DNA of 64,000 bases. Origin: Rufibacter roseolus (GTDB lineage Bacteria; Bacteroidota; Bacteroidia; Cytophagales; Hymenobacteraceae). Position numbers and translations under genes: made by a program. The DNA lies in contig NZ_JAFMSU010000001.1 in NCBI RefSeq assembly GCF_017916365.1, positions 744,001-808,000 on the forward strand, read 5' to 3'. Positions within the stretch are counted from its first letter, which is position 1. The number at the start of each line of letters is the position of its first letter. The notes under the pieces are model-generated. The model ran no database searches. It was not told the origin of the DNA and was given only the letters and a program-made list of their open reading frames with translations. Shown piece by piece: positions 1-7,871 of this stretch.

Positions 1-1147
1 AGTTGTTCTTGCCTTTCACGATGGCGGGCCGCAGGTGCGCGTGTAAACCACCCTTGAAGCGCAGGCGCGGGATCTCGCCCTGCATCACCTGTTCCTGCAG
101 GTTTTTGGTCGCCGTGGCCACCACCACCTTGCGGCCAGGGTTCAAGCGCAGCAACTCAGCAGCGGCCATGAGGTAGCCCATGGTTTTCCCGGTGCCAGTG
201 CCGGCCTCGGCCACAAACGTGCCTTTATCTGTGAGGGCTTTGTTGCAGAATTTGGAATACTGCATCTGAGCGTAGCGCTCGGGCAGGCCGTGTTTCTTGT
301 ACCAGGCGTGCAGGGCATCGTGGATGAGCTGGTCAGACGGCTGGGCGATGTCTACGCGGGGTTTTACCGTGGGGGCATCGGGTACGGTGGGGAGCCAGGA
401 GGTGAGCAGTTCCCGCAGGTGAAAGGGTAAAACCGGCACTTGGGTGGTGGCAGGCGGCGTAAGCCAATGCAGATCCAGCGGCTCCAAGGTCTCGATGTGC
501 TCGGCGGCATGCAGCAAGGTGCGCCAGGCGGTGCCCATGAAGATGGCGCCTAAGTCCAGCACCTGTTGAAGCAACTGCATGAATAGCGTAGGTTCGCCGG
601 GTTCATCTTCCGGGGTGCTGGGGATTTTCTGCAGCAGCACCTCCAGTAGTTTGAAAAGCTGCGTATGCAGGGCGGCTAAAGCCACGTGCATAGGTTGAGA
701 AGCGGGCTTCTTCTGGGCGGCGGTGGAAAGCGCCACCAAATCGCCCATTTCCATCAAGTTCAAGTGCGGGAGGAAGAATGAGGAAAGCACGGCCAAGTCA
801 GCACAGACGGGCGGCGAGGCAATTCCTGCCAAAATGTAATGCTTCAGCCAGGTTTGCTCGTGCCGTTCGTGGAAGAAGAACACGTGCGTGAAAGTACTCA
901 GATATGCCTGTACCTCGGCTTTCTGCTCCTGCCAGGTAAGGGCGTTCTTTGCCTGCTCTTTGCTGATTTTAGACTGTTTCTGGACGCTACGGCCAAACTC
1001 CGCCTCGGGGTTGATAAACCATTCCTTCAGTACGGCATTCCCTTTCTGCAACGACAGCACGCCCACCTGCAATAGCCCATGTTTGGAACCATAAGGGCCG
1101 GTGGCAAATAAATGCAAGATGGCAAAGGATGGGGAATCAGCTTTCAT
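1..1147 (-). CDS. DinG-like ATP-dependent helicase with degenerate exonuclease N-domain (partial)
   Basis: The reading frame starts at ATG 1147 and runs off the left edge, so about 382 residues are visible and the C-terminal helicase half is missing. Residues about 305-320 read EAGTGTGKTMGYL, the Walker A motif of DinG/XPD-type superfamily 2 helicases; it is followed by VVVATATKNLQEQV (motif Ia) and IVKGKNN, which matches the KGRxNY segment before the Fe-S cysteines of DinG. The first ~160 residues align with a DnaQ-type 3'-5' exonuclease fold (FAILHLFATG for the usual VVxDxETTG), but the DxE metal ligands are H12 and F14, so nuclease activity is unlikely. The family unwinds DNA in repair and R-loop or D-loop removal. 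It is transcribed away from the OYE gene and separated from it by a terminator. Confidence 0.85.
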   Translation of the reverse strand, partial: MKADSPSFAILHLFATGPYGSKHGLLQVGVLSLQKGNAVLKEWFINPEAEFGRSVQKQSKISKEQAKNALTWQEQKAEVQAYLSTFTHVFFFHERHEQTWLKHYILAGIASPPVCADLAVLSSFFLPHLNLMEMGDLVALSTAAQKKPASQPMHVALAALHTQLFKLLEVLLQKIPSTPEDEPGEPTLFMQLLQQVLDLGAIFMGTAWRTLLHAAEHIETLEPLDLHWLTPPATTQVPVLPFHLRELLTSWLPTVPDAPTVKPRVDIAQPSDQLIHDALHAWYKKHGLPERYAQMQYSKFCNKALTDKGTFVAEAGTGTGKTMGYLMAAAELLRLNPGRKVVVATATKNLQEQVMQGEIPRLRFKGGLHAHLRPAIVKGKNN

Positions 1148-1290
1148 CAGGACCTCGTTCACTCGTCTAAGCAGAACCACAAAGGTACTCTATGCTAAGG
1201 AATTTGCCGCAAAATAGTGCTGGATGCTAAGCAGTTTAGGAGGGTTTGTTTTGAGGGTGTTTTGGGGAATGAAGGCCTGAAACGAAAAAA

Positions 1291-1309
1291 GCCGCACCAT
1301 TTGTGCGGC
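1291..1309 (-). terminator. Rho-independent terminator after OYE gene
   Basis: Stem GCCGCAC / GTGCGGC with a 5-nt loop. Read on the minus strand it is followed by a run of six T. It lies about 35 bp beyond the OYE stop codon at 1345. Confidence 0.8.
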
Positions 1310-1344
1310 CCTTTTCTATATATGCAGTTGTGTGTTCCTTATGA

Positions 1345-2463
1345 TTACACGGCAGAAACTTCGGCTAGGGTAGGATAGTCAGTGTAGCCTATTTCTGCAG
1401 TGTTGCTGTAGAACGTGTTGTAGTCCGGGGCGTTCAGCTCGGCATTCTCCGCGAAACGCTCTACCAGGTCTGGGTTCGCAATGAACGGTCTGCCATAGGC
1501 TACCAAATCAGCGAAGCCGTCTTCTAACACTTTGTTGCCGGTTTCCTGCGTAAAGCCGCCGTTGATAATCAAGGTGCCGTTGTACAACGGACGGAAGTGC
1601 TTGGCAATCTCCTTAATAGCGTATGGCAACTCGGCTACTTTAGGAGATGCCTCAGTCAGGTGCAGATACGCCAGGTTGTAGTCATTCAAACGCTTCACGA
1701 TGTACTCAAACGTAGGCGCGGTTTCCTCGTCCACGGTGATCCCGAACTGCTCGTGCATAGATGGGTTCAGGCGAACGCCCACGCGGCTCAGGTCAATGAC
1801 TTCTTTCACGGCATCCAGCACCTCAAAGAAGAAGCGGGCGCGGTTCTCCACAGATCCGCCGTATTCATCGGTGCGCTGGTTAGAGCAGCGGCTGAAGAAC
1901 TGGTGGAACAGGTATCCGTTGGAAGAGTGAATCTCCACGCCGTCAAAACCAGCTTCTACGGCATTGACAGCGGCTTTCTTGAAGTCTTCCACAATGCCTT
2001 TAATCTCAGCTACTTCCAAAGCGCGTGGCGTCACGGTTGGTTTGAAGCCTTCGGCGGTGAACGCCTGGTCGTTGGGGTTGATGGCCGAAGGAGCCACCGG
2101 CAATTCCCCATTGTGGAAATCTGGGTGCGACATACGGCCCACGTGCCATAGCTGCGCGTAGATTTTTCCGCCTTTCTCGTGCACGGCCTTGGTCACCAGT
2201 TTCCAGCCTTCTACCTGCGCAGCAGAGTAAATACCCGGGATGTTGATGTAACCCACACCCTGCGGGCTTACCGGCGTACCTTCTGAGATAATAAGACCGG
2301 CACTGGCGCGCTGGGCGTAGTACTCGGCGTTCAGCTCGGTGGGTACATTCTCAGGGTTATTAGACCGGCTGCGGGTCATGGGGGCCATCACTAAACGGTT
2401 GTTCAGTTGCAAAGCGCCTTTCTGATAAGGCTGTAACAGCGGTTGGTTTTCTATTTGGCTCAT
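1345..2463 (-). CDS. Old Yellow Enzyme family NADH:flavin oxidoreductase (alkene reductase)
   Basis: A 372-residue FMN-binding TIM-barrel ene-reductase of the NemA/OYE type, the usual length for the family. Visible motifs are APMTRSRS near residue 27, LWHVGRMSHP near 105, the HxxN active-site pair H179/N182 in EIHSSNGYL that holds the substrate carbonyl or nitro group, NGGFT, and the FMN-phosphate segment YGRPFIANPDLVERF near the C-terminus. Such enzymes reduce electrophilic alkenes, quinones, N-ethylmaleimide or nitro-esters with NAD(P)H in the cytosol. The gene lies 54 bp downstream of a MarR gene on the same strand. A 16-bp palindrome at 2485-2500, the same type as that upstream of marR, sits 22 bp before its ATG. 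Induction by a reactive electrophile through loss of MarR binding is inferred. Confidence 0.93.
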   Translation of the reverse strand: MSQIENQPLLQPYQKGALQLNNRLVMAPMTRSRSNNPENVPTELNAEYYAQRASAGLIISEGTPVSPQGVGYINIPGIYSAAQVEGWKLVTKAVHEKGGKIYAQLWHVGRMSHPDFHNGELPVAPSAINPNDQAFTAEGFKPTVTPRALEVAEIKGIVEDFKKAAVNAVEAGFDGVEIHSSNGYLFHQFFSRCSNQRTDEYGGSVENRARFFFEVLDAVKEVIDLSRVGVRLNPSMHEQFGITVDEETAPTFEYIVKRLNDYNLAYLHLTEASPKVAELPYAIKEIAKHFRPLYNGTLIINGGFTQETGNKVLEDGFADLVAYGRPFIANPDLVERFAENAELNAPDYNTFYSNTAEIGYTDYPTLAEVSAV

Positions 2464-2484
2464 AATCTATTTTGTGTAAACATA

Positions 2485-2500
2485 AGTTGTATATACAACT
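2485..2500 (-). promoter_or_regulatory. MarR-type operator upstream of OYE gene
   Basis: Perfect 16-bp palindrome AGTTGTATATACAACT sharing the 12-bp core TTGTATATACAA with the site at 3015-3030. On the minus strand it directly abuts TATGTTTA (2477-2484), which resembles the Bacteroidota -7 element TAnnTTTG, so a bound repressor would cover the promoter. Confidence 0.75.
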
Positions 2501-2517
2501 ATATGGGTAAAAAAATA

Positions 2518-2994
2518 TTAACCTTCTCGTTCTCTTAATTTGTCCATCAGTTCGCCAATCTGTACGGCTTCTTCTGGGGTAATCTGGCTGTATTTCTCTT
2601 CCAGGTTCTGCATAATAGTGTCGGTCTGCTTCAGCAGCTCCAGGCCTTTCTCGGTAATCACGATGTCTACCTTGCGCCGGTTATCGGCGCACTGGCAGCG
2701 GGTCACCAAGCCTTTCTCCAACAGTTTGTCTACCAGACGGGTGGCATTAGAGTCACGGTCCAGCATGCGTTCCTGAATCAGGCCCAATGTGGCCGGATTG
2801 GGGTACTGTCCGCGCAGAATGCCCAATACGTTGTTCTGCTGCAATGACAACCCATATTGCTTCAACTGGCAGGAAAACGCTTTCTGCAGCCAGTTGCCCG
2901 TGAACATCACGTTCACCACCATGCGGCGGTAAGGGCTGCCAAATGTCTTCTGCTTCAATTCGTCCTCTAATTTCATGGGCTTTCTGCCGTTCAT
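2518..2994 (-). CDS. MarR family transcriptional regulator
   Basis: A 158-residue winged-helix regulator of typical MarR length. The region around residues 45-110 (QNNVLGILRGQYPNPATLG, then DRDSNATRLVDKLLEKGLV and DNRRKVDIVITEKGLELL) is the MarR DNA-binding HTH, recognition helix and beta-wing. A single conserved-position cysteine pair is visible (RCQCADNRR), which could sense redox state or electrophiles; that is inference. It sits upstream of the OYE gene and both have the same palindrome before them, so it probably represses itself and OYE. A perfect promoter (TTG-N19-TAGATTTG) ends only 4 nt before ATG 2994, so the message is either leaderless or starts at the second in-frame ATG, 2976. 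Confidence 0.9.
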   Translation of the reverse strand: MNGRKPMKLEDELKQKTFGSPYRRMVVNVMFTGNWLQKAFSCQLKQYGLSLQQNNVLGILRGQYPNPATLGLIQERMLDRDSNATRLVDKLLEKGLVTRCQCADNRRKVDIVITEKGLELLKQTDTIMQNLEEKYSQITPEEAVQIGELMDKLREREG

Positions 2995-2998
2995 GCGG

Positions 2999-3030
2999 CA
3001 AATCTAAATCTTATTATTGTATATACAATA
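2999..3030 (-). promoter_or_regulatory. marR promoter with embedded palindromic operator
   Basis: On the minus strand TTG, 19 nt, TAGATTTG (2999-3006) matches the Bacteroidota sigma consensus exactly. The perfect 16-bp palindrome TATTGTATATACAATA (3015-3030) contains the TTG of the -33 element, so repressor and RNA polymerase would compete. Confidence 0.75.
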
Positions 3031-3369
3031 TTTGTAGTGGCTTTGTTCCGCTGAGCCCAGGTTTCTTCCAGGAAATCACCGTTTCTGAGGTGTTTTACGG
3101 GAATAAGCCATAAAACGGTTTACCCCGGTACAATGACCCATTTTCACCTGTAAATTCAGGTTCTGCAACACCGTAGAAGGGCATCTGCCGCCGGAACGGA
3201 ATTAGCTTTAGCTGACCGGACAAAAAGCGAGGTTGGAGATGGTCCAAGCGTTTTTAAATCAGTTCTCTAATTTCGGACCATAAACAGAAATCACCTGGGC
3301 CTCCCCGGCGCAGGCTTGCAGTTTCTGGAAGACTGCGCCGGGGAGGCTATAGGTAGGTTGGGTGGAGAA
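3031..3369. other. Non-coding stretch with one dispersed hairpin and one long stem
   Basis: I see no gene here. 3079-3118 is a diverged member of the dispersed hairpin family (outer arms CCGTTT/AAACGG). 3299-3347 is a separate 15-bp perfect stem. The rest shows no recognisable structure. Confidence 0.5.
3299..3347 (-). terminator. Strong GC-rich stem after small lipoprotein gene
   Basis: Perfect 15-bp arms GCCTCCCCGGCGCAG and CTGCGCCGGGGAGGC with a 19-nt loop, 22 bp beyond the stop of the lipoprotein gene at 3370. There is no T-run, so termination is inferred from position and strength only. Confidence 0.45.
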
Positions 3370-3603
3370 CTAAGTCCGGCTAGGGGCAGGCTGGGGTAGG
3401 TAACCGGTAGTGGCCGGAGATTCTACTGTGCTGTCAGGGTCAGCATCCTCGGTGATGTCCGTGGCGGCGTCATCCCGGTCTTTGGCTTCCTGGTCGGCAG
3501 GCTTTTTGGCTTCGCAGGCGCCCAGCAAGAAAAGGCCGGAGAAAGCAACCAGGATTCCTGCTTTCCGGAGAGTGGTGCCCACGGAGGTGATTTCTTTTTT
3601 CAT
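3370..3603 (-). CDS. Small lipoprotein of unknown function
   Basis: 77 residues: a positively charged start, a hydrophobic segment, and the lipobox LLGAC at residues 26-30, predicting a lipid-anchored protein whose mature part is only about 48 residues, Asp/Glu-rich and ending in a Pro-rich tail. No domain is recognised. The mature N-terminus (CEAKKPADQEAK... then DDAATDITEDADPDST) resembles the linker of the lipoprotein esterase at 6415-7599 (CESKRPVAETE... AIDTTAVDLDADADTS), suggesting either shared ancestry or a leader left over from a lost larger gene. Confidence 0.6.
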   Translation of the reverse strand: MKKEITSVGTTLRKAGILVAFSGLFLLGACEAKKPADQEAKDRDDAATDITEDADPDSTVESPATTGYLPQPAPSRT

Positions 3604-3737
3604 AGTGCTTGTAGGTAAGGTTGATTAATCCTCCTCTACGGAAAACATTGGCTTATCGCCAGAAACCAGAACTCCATTTTAGCAATGACTGCGCAAGAAG
3701 GTGCCGGAGTATCGTTTTTGCAGCGTCACTACCCACT

Positions 3738-3868
3738 GCAGCGCTCGAGTAAAGCCTTGAAATCTGGCGTCGCCCAGGTGACCAGATACAACTTGGCCCC
3801 GTGCTGTGCCACCACGGGCAGGAAGCCGTTGATGCCCTAAGCCTGCACCTGCGCAAACCCGTCCAAAC
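3738..3868 (-). pseudogene. Possible decayed coding fragment
   Basis: One minus-strand frame reads SCLDGFAQVQA, a TAG, then GINGFLPVVAQHGAKLYLVT and on to ATPDFKALLERCSG and a TAG. It looks protein-like but has an in-frame stop, no start and no partner domain. The family is unknown. It lies directly upstream of the lipoprotein gene and just after the 3' end of the sulfatase gene. Confidence 0.3.
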
Positions 3869-3877
3869 AGCTAACCA

Positions 3878-5821
3878 TTATTTCGCAGTTAGCTTGTTCT
3901 CCAGCATGCGGTTGTTGTATTGCTGAATAAAGGCCTTGAGCTTGTTTTCCATGGCTACTCTGATGAGCGGCTCATTGTCTTTGAGGTTCTCCTTCAGGAA
4001 TTTGTCTTCCCGGTAATTGAACAGCCCCAAGGTCTGGGTGCCGTCGAACTGCAGGAAGTAGTCACCCTCGGTCCATTGGTAGCCGCCCTGGTAGCTGATG
4101 GCGAAATTGCCTTCTGCTGGGTTTAGCATATTTTTCCCGAAGGAGAAGTACGGCTGGTCGTAGCCCAGGTAACCCAGCACGGTGGGCATGATGTCTAGTT
4201 GCTGCACCACGCGGTCTTGCTCCACGCCCTTGAAGGAGGCATCGCCCGGGGCGTAGAAAATGATGGGTACAGCAAAGTTGCCCCAGGCCGTCTGGTACTC
4301 GGGGTAGTAGGTGAAGGTGGCCGAGTGGTCGGCGGTGATTACGAAGAGCGTATTCTTAAACCACGGCGCCTGGCTGGCCTTCTGGAAGAACTTGCGCAGG
4401 GCCATGTCTGAGTAACCTATGCACTCAAAGATTTCATACGGTCCTTTTTTGAACTTGCCTTTGTAGCGGTCCGGTACTTTGTAGGGGTGGTGCGACGAGG
4501 TGGTGAACACCGCGCTCATGAATGGTTCCTTGAAAGTGTTCAGCTTGCCGGCCATGAACTGCAGAAACTCCTCGTCCCAGATGCCCCACATGCCATCAAA
4601 ATCCTCAGGCTTGCCGTACTCCGTCATGCCGAAGTAGTCCTGCACGCCAATGAGGTTCATAAACGCATCAAAGCCCATGGAACCGTTGGGCGCCCCGTGG
4701 AAAAAAGACGTATAGTACCCTTTCTGCCGAAGCGTGCGCGGCAGGCTAGGCAGATTGTTGCTCACGTACTGCGTCAAGACAAACGGTTCCTGAATACTGG
4801 GAATACTGGTAAGCACGCTGGGCAGTGCATCAATGGACTTTCGGCCGTTGGCAAACGAGTTCCAGTACACCTTGCTCTGGCCCATGAGTGAATCCAGGAA
4901 AGGTGTGAAACCGGTATACTTGCCGTTCTCCAGATGCTTGTTATAACCGCCTACGGCTTCCTTCCCGAAACTCTCCAGCACAATCAACACCACGTTTTTC
5001 GGCTTGAATTGGGCCGAGTCTGCAGGCTGGTGCACGGGCGAGTAAAGCTGGGCTACTTGCTGATCGGGGAAATACGCCACTTTCTGGTAGCTGGTCTTGT
5101 TGATGGTTCTGATGATGGAGAACGGCGTGTTGAGCACGATGTACATTTCCTGCGGCCGCTTCACGTACTCGCCGGCGTTGCTCAACGTGATAGGCCGCGT
5201 GCTGTGCCGGAAACCGCCGCGCATAGCCGCAATGCTCAACCCAATGGTAAGCACCAGCATGACGGTGTGCCACGGATAATAAAACCACGGGTTGTAGGTA
5301 GGCGCTTTCTCCAGTCTGATACGGTTGTAGAGCCAAACCATCAGTGCCAACAACGCTACCCAGATCAGGGCTATATACCAAAAATCGACGAGGAAACTGG
5401 AAGCGAAGCCACCCCAGTCCTCATTCGCGAACTCCTTCACCACGCTGCCGGTAGTCCGCCGCAGGGTAAACCGATAATAGATGAAATCCACGGAGTTAAG
5501 CGCCAGCCCGATGCCGTTGAACACCAGGAAGACCCATTTCACCACCTTCCGGTACAACAGGTGGTGCCTGAACCGGAACGGCAGAATCATGAGCGCAATG
5601 AACAGCAGATTGGTATACAGAACCGCCGCCAGGTCAAACTTGAGCCCACCCCACATGAGGTACAACAGATCAGAGAATGACGTTTCCGCGAAAAAGCCCT
5701 TATTGAAAAAGAAGAAGAGAAGCCGACAGACCGTGTACAGCAGCATGGCCACGCCTAGCGCCAGCAGCATGGCCACATGCACGCTCCGTCGCAACGCCCT
5801 CGGCTGAAAAGATTTTATCAT
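3878..5821 (-). CDS. LTA synthase family sulfatase (membrane phosphoglycerol/phosphoethanolamine transferase type)
   Basis: 647 residues, the size of LtaS-like proteins. About five transmembrane helices occupy residues 12-205, followed by an extracytoplasmic alkaline-phosphatase-fold domain beginning NVVLIVLESFGKEAVGGY (about 278-295), which carries the first metal ligands. ANGRKSIDALPSVLTSIPS (about 325) supplies the probable Ser nucleophile region, and FVITADHSATF (about 490) the DH metal ligands. Gram-negative Bacteroidota do not make lipoteichoic acid, so the acceptor is probably a periplasmic glycan or lipid; substrate unknown. The N-terminus is a plausible signal-anchor and no shorter start is needed. 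Monocistronic as far as can be seen. Confidence 0.88.
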   Translation of the reverse strand: MIKSFQPRALRRSVHVAMLLALGVAMLLYTVCRLLFFFFNKGFFAETSFSDLLYLMWGGLKFDLAAVLYTNLLFIALMILPFRFRHHLLYRKVVKWVFLVFNGIGLALNSVDFIYYRFTLRRTTGSVVKEFANEDWGGFASSFLVDFWYIALIWVALLALMVWLYNRIRLEKAPTYNPWFYYPWHTVMLVLTIGLSIAAMRGGFRHSTRPITLSNAGEYVKRPQEMYIVLNTPFSIIRTINKTSYQKVAYFPDQQVAQLYSPVHQPADSAQFKPKNVVLIVLESFGKEAVGGYNKHLENGKYTGFTPFLDSLMGQSKVYWNSFANGRKSIDALPSVLTSIPSIQEPFVLTQYVSNNLPSLPRTLRQKGYYTSFFHGAPNGSMGFDAFMNLIGVQDYFGMTEYGKPEDFDGMWGIWDEEFLQFMAGKLNTFKEPFMSAVFTTSSHHPYKVPDRYKGKFKKGPYEIFECIGYSDMALRKFFQKASQAPWFKNTLFVITADHSATFTYYPEYQTAWGNFAVPIIFYAPGDASFKGVEQDRVVQQLDIMPTVLGYLGYDQPYFSFGKNMLNPAEGNFAISYQGGYQWTEGDYFLQFDGTQTLGLFNYREDKFLKENLKDNEPLIRVAMENKLKAFIQQYNNRMLENKLTAK

Positions 5822-6351
5822 GTCCTAAAGAAAGAACCGCAAAATTACTGAACCCGAAGCAGATATAGAAACCAGGAGCAAGTCATGGGAATAAGTTGCG
5901 TTTCTGGGGTAGTTTCGGGAAAGAAGGGTGAAAATAGAAACTTTACTTTTGAGGCTGGCGCCTCACGGCTTTGCAAACTGCCGATCATTTTGGGTCCAAG
6001 TCACAGACTTGAACCATGTCATAGTATTTAGAAGACCTCACAGGTTTTCAAAACCTGTGAGGTCTGAGGCGTTCCTGCCGGCGCATTCCCTTTTCCAGCC
6101 TTTCGGTTGAGCGCCTTGTCAGGTTCCGGTGCCGTGAGGCATTGCAACCGTAAGGGAGCAAAGGAAGCTGGCGCAGCGCGAGGCCGGAAGGCGGGGCCTC
6201 GCGGCCGTGAGTGCACGGAGCCCAGCGATAAAACAACCCAGCTTATGCACCCGCGTAAACAGCGGCGCCACGCCAGCGAAAGCGGACTACGCAAACACAA
6301 GAGACCGTCATAAAAGCATAAACCCCGTCAACGCACTACCAACTGAACAAA
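5822..6351. other. Intergenic region with repeats, no gene
   Basis: A possible diverged copy of the dispersed hairpin lies at about 5899-5935 (GTTTCTGGGGTAGTTTC...GGGTGAAAAT). A perfect palindrome is at 6033-6065. The stretch 6105-6240 is GC-rich (AAGGAAGCTGGCGCAGCGCG, GGCCGGAAGGCGGGGCC) and repeat-like. Short open frames here overlap each other on both strands and resemble no protein. Confidence 0.5.
6033..6065. repeat. Perfect GACCTCACAGG palindrome
   Basis: 16-bp perfect arms AGACCTCACAGGTTTT / AAAACCTGTGAGGTCT around a single central C. A degenerate relative (AGACCTCGCAG...CTGTGAGCGTCT) is at 46412-46446, indicating a dispersed palindromic family. Confidence 0.8.
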
Positions 6352-6391
6352 AAAACAGCCTTGAAACGTCACTCCGTTTCAAGGCTGTTTT
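6352..6391 (-). terminator. Rho-independent terminator after lipoprotein esterase
   Basis: 17-bp perfect arms AAAACAGCCTTGAAACG / CGTTTCAAGGCTGTTTT with a 6-nt loop, T-rich on the minus strand, 24 bp beyond the stop at 6415. Confidence 0.85.
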
Positions 6392-6414
6392 CAAAAAAGG
6401 AAACCAAAAACGCT

Positions 6415-7599
6415 TTACTTCTCAAAAGCCTTCCTTAAATCAGCCACCGCCATTTCCTGGGCGTACTTGGCTTCGCGCAGCACCGGGGCCATCCCGAAGA
6501 ACTCATGGGTCACGCCGTTGAAAACCTTATGGTTCACGGTTACTCCGGTGGAATCCAGTCTTTGGGCTAGCTGCTGGCCTTCGGTCTGGAGTGGGTCCAG
6601 TTGGGCGTTGATGATGGTGGTAGGGGGTAGGCCTTTAAGGTTGGCGCCCACCAGGTTGATCCAGGGGTTCTTGCCATCATTAGGGGAGCGCAGGTACTGT
6701 TTGAAGAACCATTCCATCATGGGTTTGTCCAGGGGTTTGGCCGAGGCGTATTTCTGGTAAGAAGTTGAGTTGGTGTTATAGCTGGCAATGGGGTAAACCA
6801 ATACCTGATGTACCGGCATCTGCACTTTCTGGTCGCGGGCCATCATGCTCACGGCGGCCGCCAGGTTTCCCCCGGCGCTTTCGCCCACTACGGCTACTCT
6901 TTTAGGGTCGCCTTTGAGGGAAGCGGCATTTTTCAGGGCCCATTTGTAGGCTGAGAAAGAGTCGTTATGGGCGGTGGGAAATTTGTTTTCGGGCGCTTGA
7001 CGGTACGCCACAGAGATCACCACCGCTTCGGCCTGCTCAGCCAGCCCTTTAGCCGAGGCGTCATACGTGTCCAGATCGGCGATGACCCAGCCGCCACCAT
7101 GGTAATAGACAATCACCGGGTAAGGGGCGGTGCCTGTTCTGGGGGTGTACACCCGGGCATGGATCTGGCCACCCGTTACCGGAATCGTTTTCCCTACGGT
7201 ATCTACCTTAGAAGGCGGTATAGGCATGTTATTCTCCTTCATCAGGTCCATGACGGCGGTGGTAGGGGTGGGATTCTGCCGGGCTTGCTTGGCGGTGAGT
7301 TGCGGAATAGGCTTGGCGTTGTAGCTGGCCAGTTTCTCTATCACTGCCTGCATAGGGCCCGTGATGGTGTCTGCCCAGGCCGGTTTGGTGCCGGTGGGCT
7401 TCAGGCTGGATGCTGCCTGGTTGGAGGTGTCTGCATCAGCATCGAGGTCAACGGCGGTGGTGTCAATGGCTCCTTCGCGGCTGACACTCTCGGTTTCCGC
7501 CACGGGGCGTTTGCTCTCGCAGGATATGGCTAAAAAGCAGCAAGCCGCTGCCAAAATAAATCCGCCTTGGCGGGCGGAGGCTAAAATTTTCTTTTTCAT
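6415..7599 (-). CDS. Lipoprotein alpha/beta hydrolase (HSL-type esterase)
   Basis: 394 residues. The N-terminus has a signal peptide ending in the lipobox LAISC (about residues 23-27), so the enzyme should be lipid-anchored in the periplasm or outer membrane; a ~60-residue acidic linker follows. The catalytic domain has the hormone-sensitive-lipase signature: oxyanion-hole HGGGW, YRQAPENKFPTAHND, nucleophile elbow GESAGG, acid in LDPLQTEG, and catalytic His in VTHEFFG near the C-terminus. Family members hydrolyse short-chain carboxyl esters. Substrate unknown; periplasmic de-esterification of glycan or xenobiotic esters is possible. A strong terminator follows; the next gene upstream is a tRNA on the other strand. 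Confidence 0.88.
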   Translation of the reverse strand: MKKKILASARQGGFILAAACCFLAISCESKRPVAETESVSREGAIDTTAVDLDADADTSNQAASSLKPTGTKPAWADTITGPMQAVIEKLASYNAKPIPQLTAKQARQNPTPTTAVMDLMKENNMPIPPSKVDTVGKTIPVTGGQIHARVYTPRTGTAPYPVIVYYHGGGWVIADLDTYDASAKGLAEQAEAVVISVAYRQAPENKFPTAHNDSFSAYKWALKNAASLKGDPKRVAVVGESAGGNLAAAVSMMARDQKVQMPVHQVLVYPIASYNTNSTSYQKYASAKPLDKPMMEWFFKQYLRSPNDGKNPWINLVGANLKGLPPTTIINAQLDPLQTEGQQLAQRLDSTGVTVNHKVFNGVTHEFFGMAPVLREAKYAQEMAVADLRKAFEK

Positions 7600-7720
7600 A
7601 GTGTTGAGATGGTTGTAATAAACAGAAAACGTATTTATCTACATACGAGGCTGCGGTGAATACGGATTATTTCTGGCCCTAACCAGAGAAAAGGCGGGGA
7701 GAACCAAGGTGGCCCAATTC

Positions 7721-7750
7721 TTGCGTCTAAAAGAAAACTGGCTATCTTTG
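7721..7750 (+). promoter_or_regulatory. Promoter of tRNA-Gly
   Basis: TTG (7721-7723), 19 nt, TATCTTTG (7743-7750): an exact match to the Bacteroidota housekeeping promoter, ending 11 nt before the tRNA. Confidence 0.8.
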
Positions 7751-7761
7751 TTAAGTAGCAA

Positions 7762-7834
7762 GCGAGAGTAGCTCAGTTGGTAGAGCATCAGCTTCCCAAG
7801 CTGAGGGCCACGGGTTCGAATCCCGTTTCTCGCT
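7762..7834 (+). tRNA. tRNA-Gly (anticodon CCC)
   Basis: 73-nt cloverleaf. Acceptor GCGAGAG pairs with TTCTCGC (one G-U), D-arm GCTC/GAGC, anticodon arm TCAGC-TTCCCAA-GCTGA giving anticodon CCC, variable loop GGGCC, T-arm ACGGG-TTCGAAT-CCCGT, and discriminator T. CCA is not encoded. It reads the GGG glycine codon. Confidence 0.95.
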
Positions 7835-7871
7835 CTAAATCATTCAAGTATCTTCTTTCCGGTTCCTTAAG

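Noticed and set aside
6028-6521. Overlapping short frames on both strands near 6.0-6.5 kb
   Set aside because: They lie in palindromic and GC-rich repeat DNA, contradict each other, and resemble no protein family.
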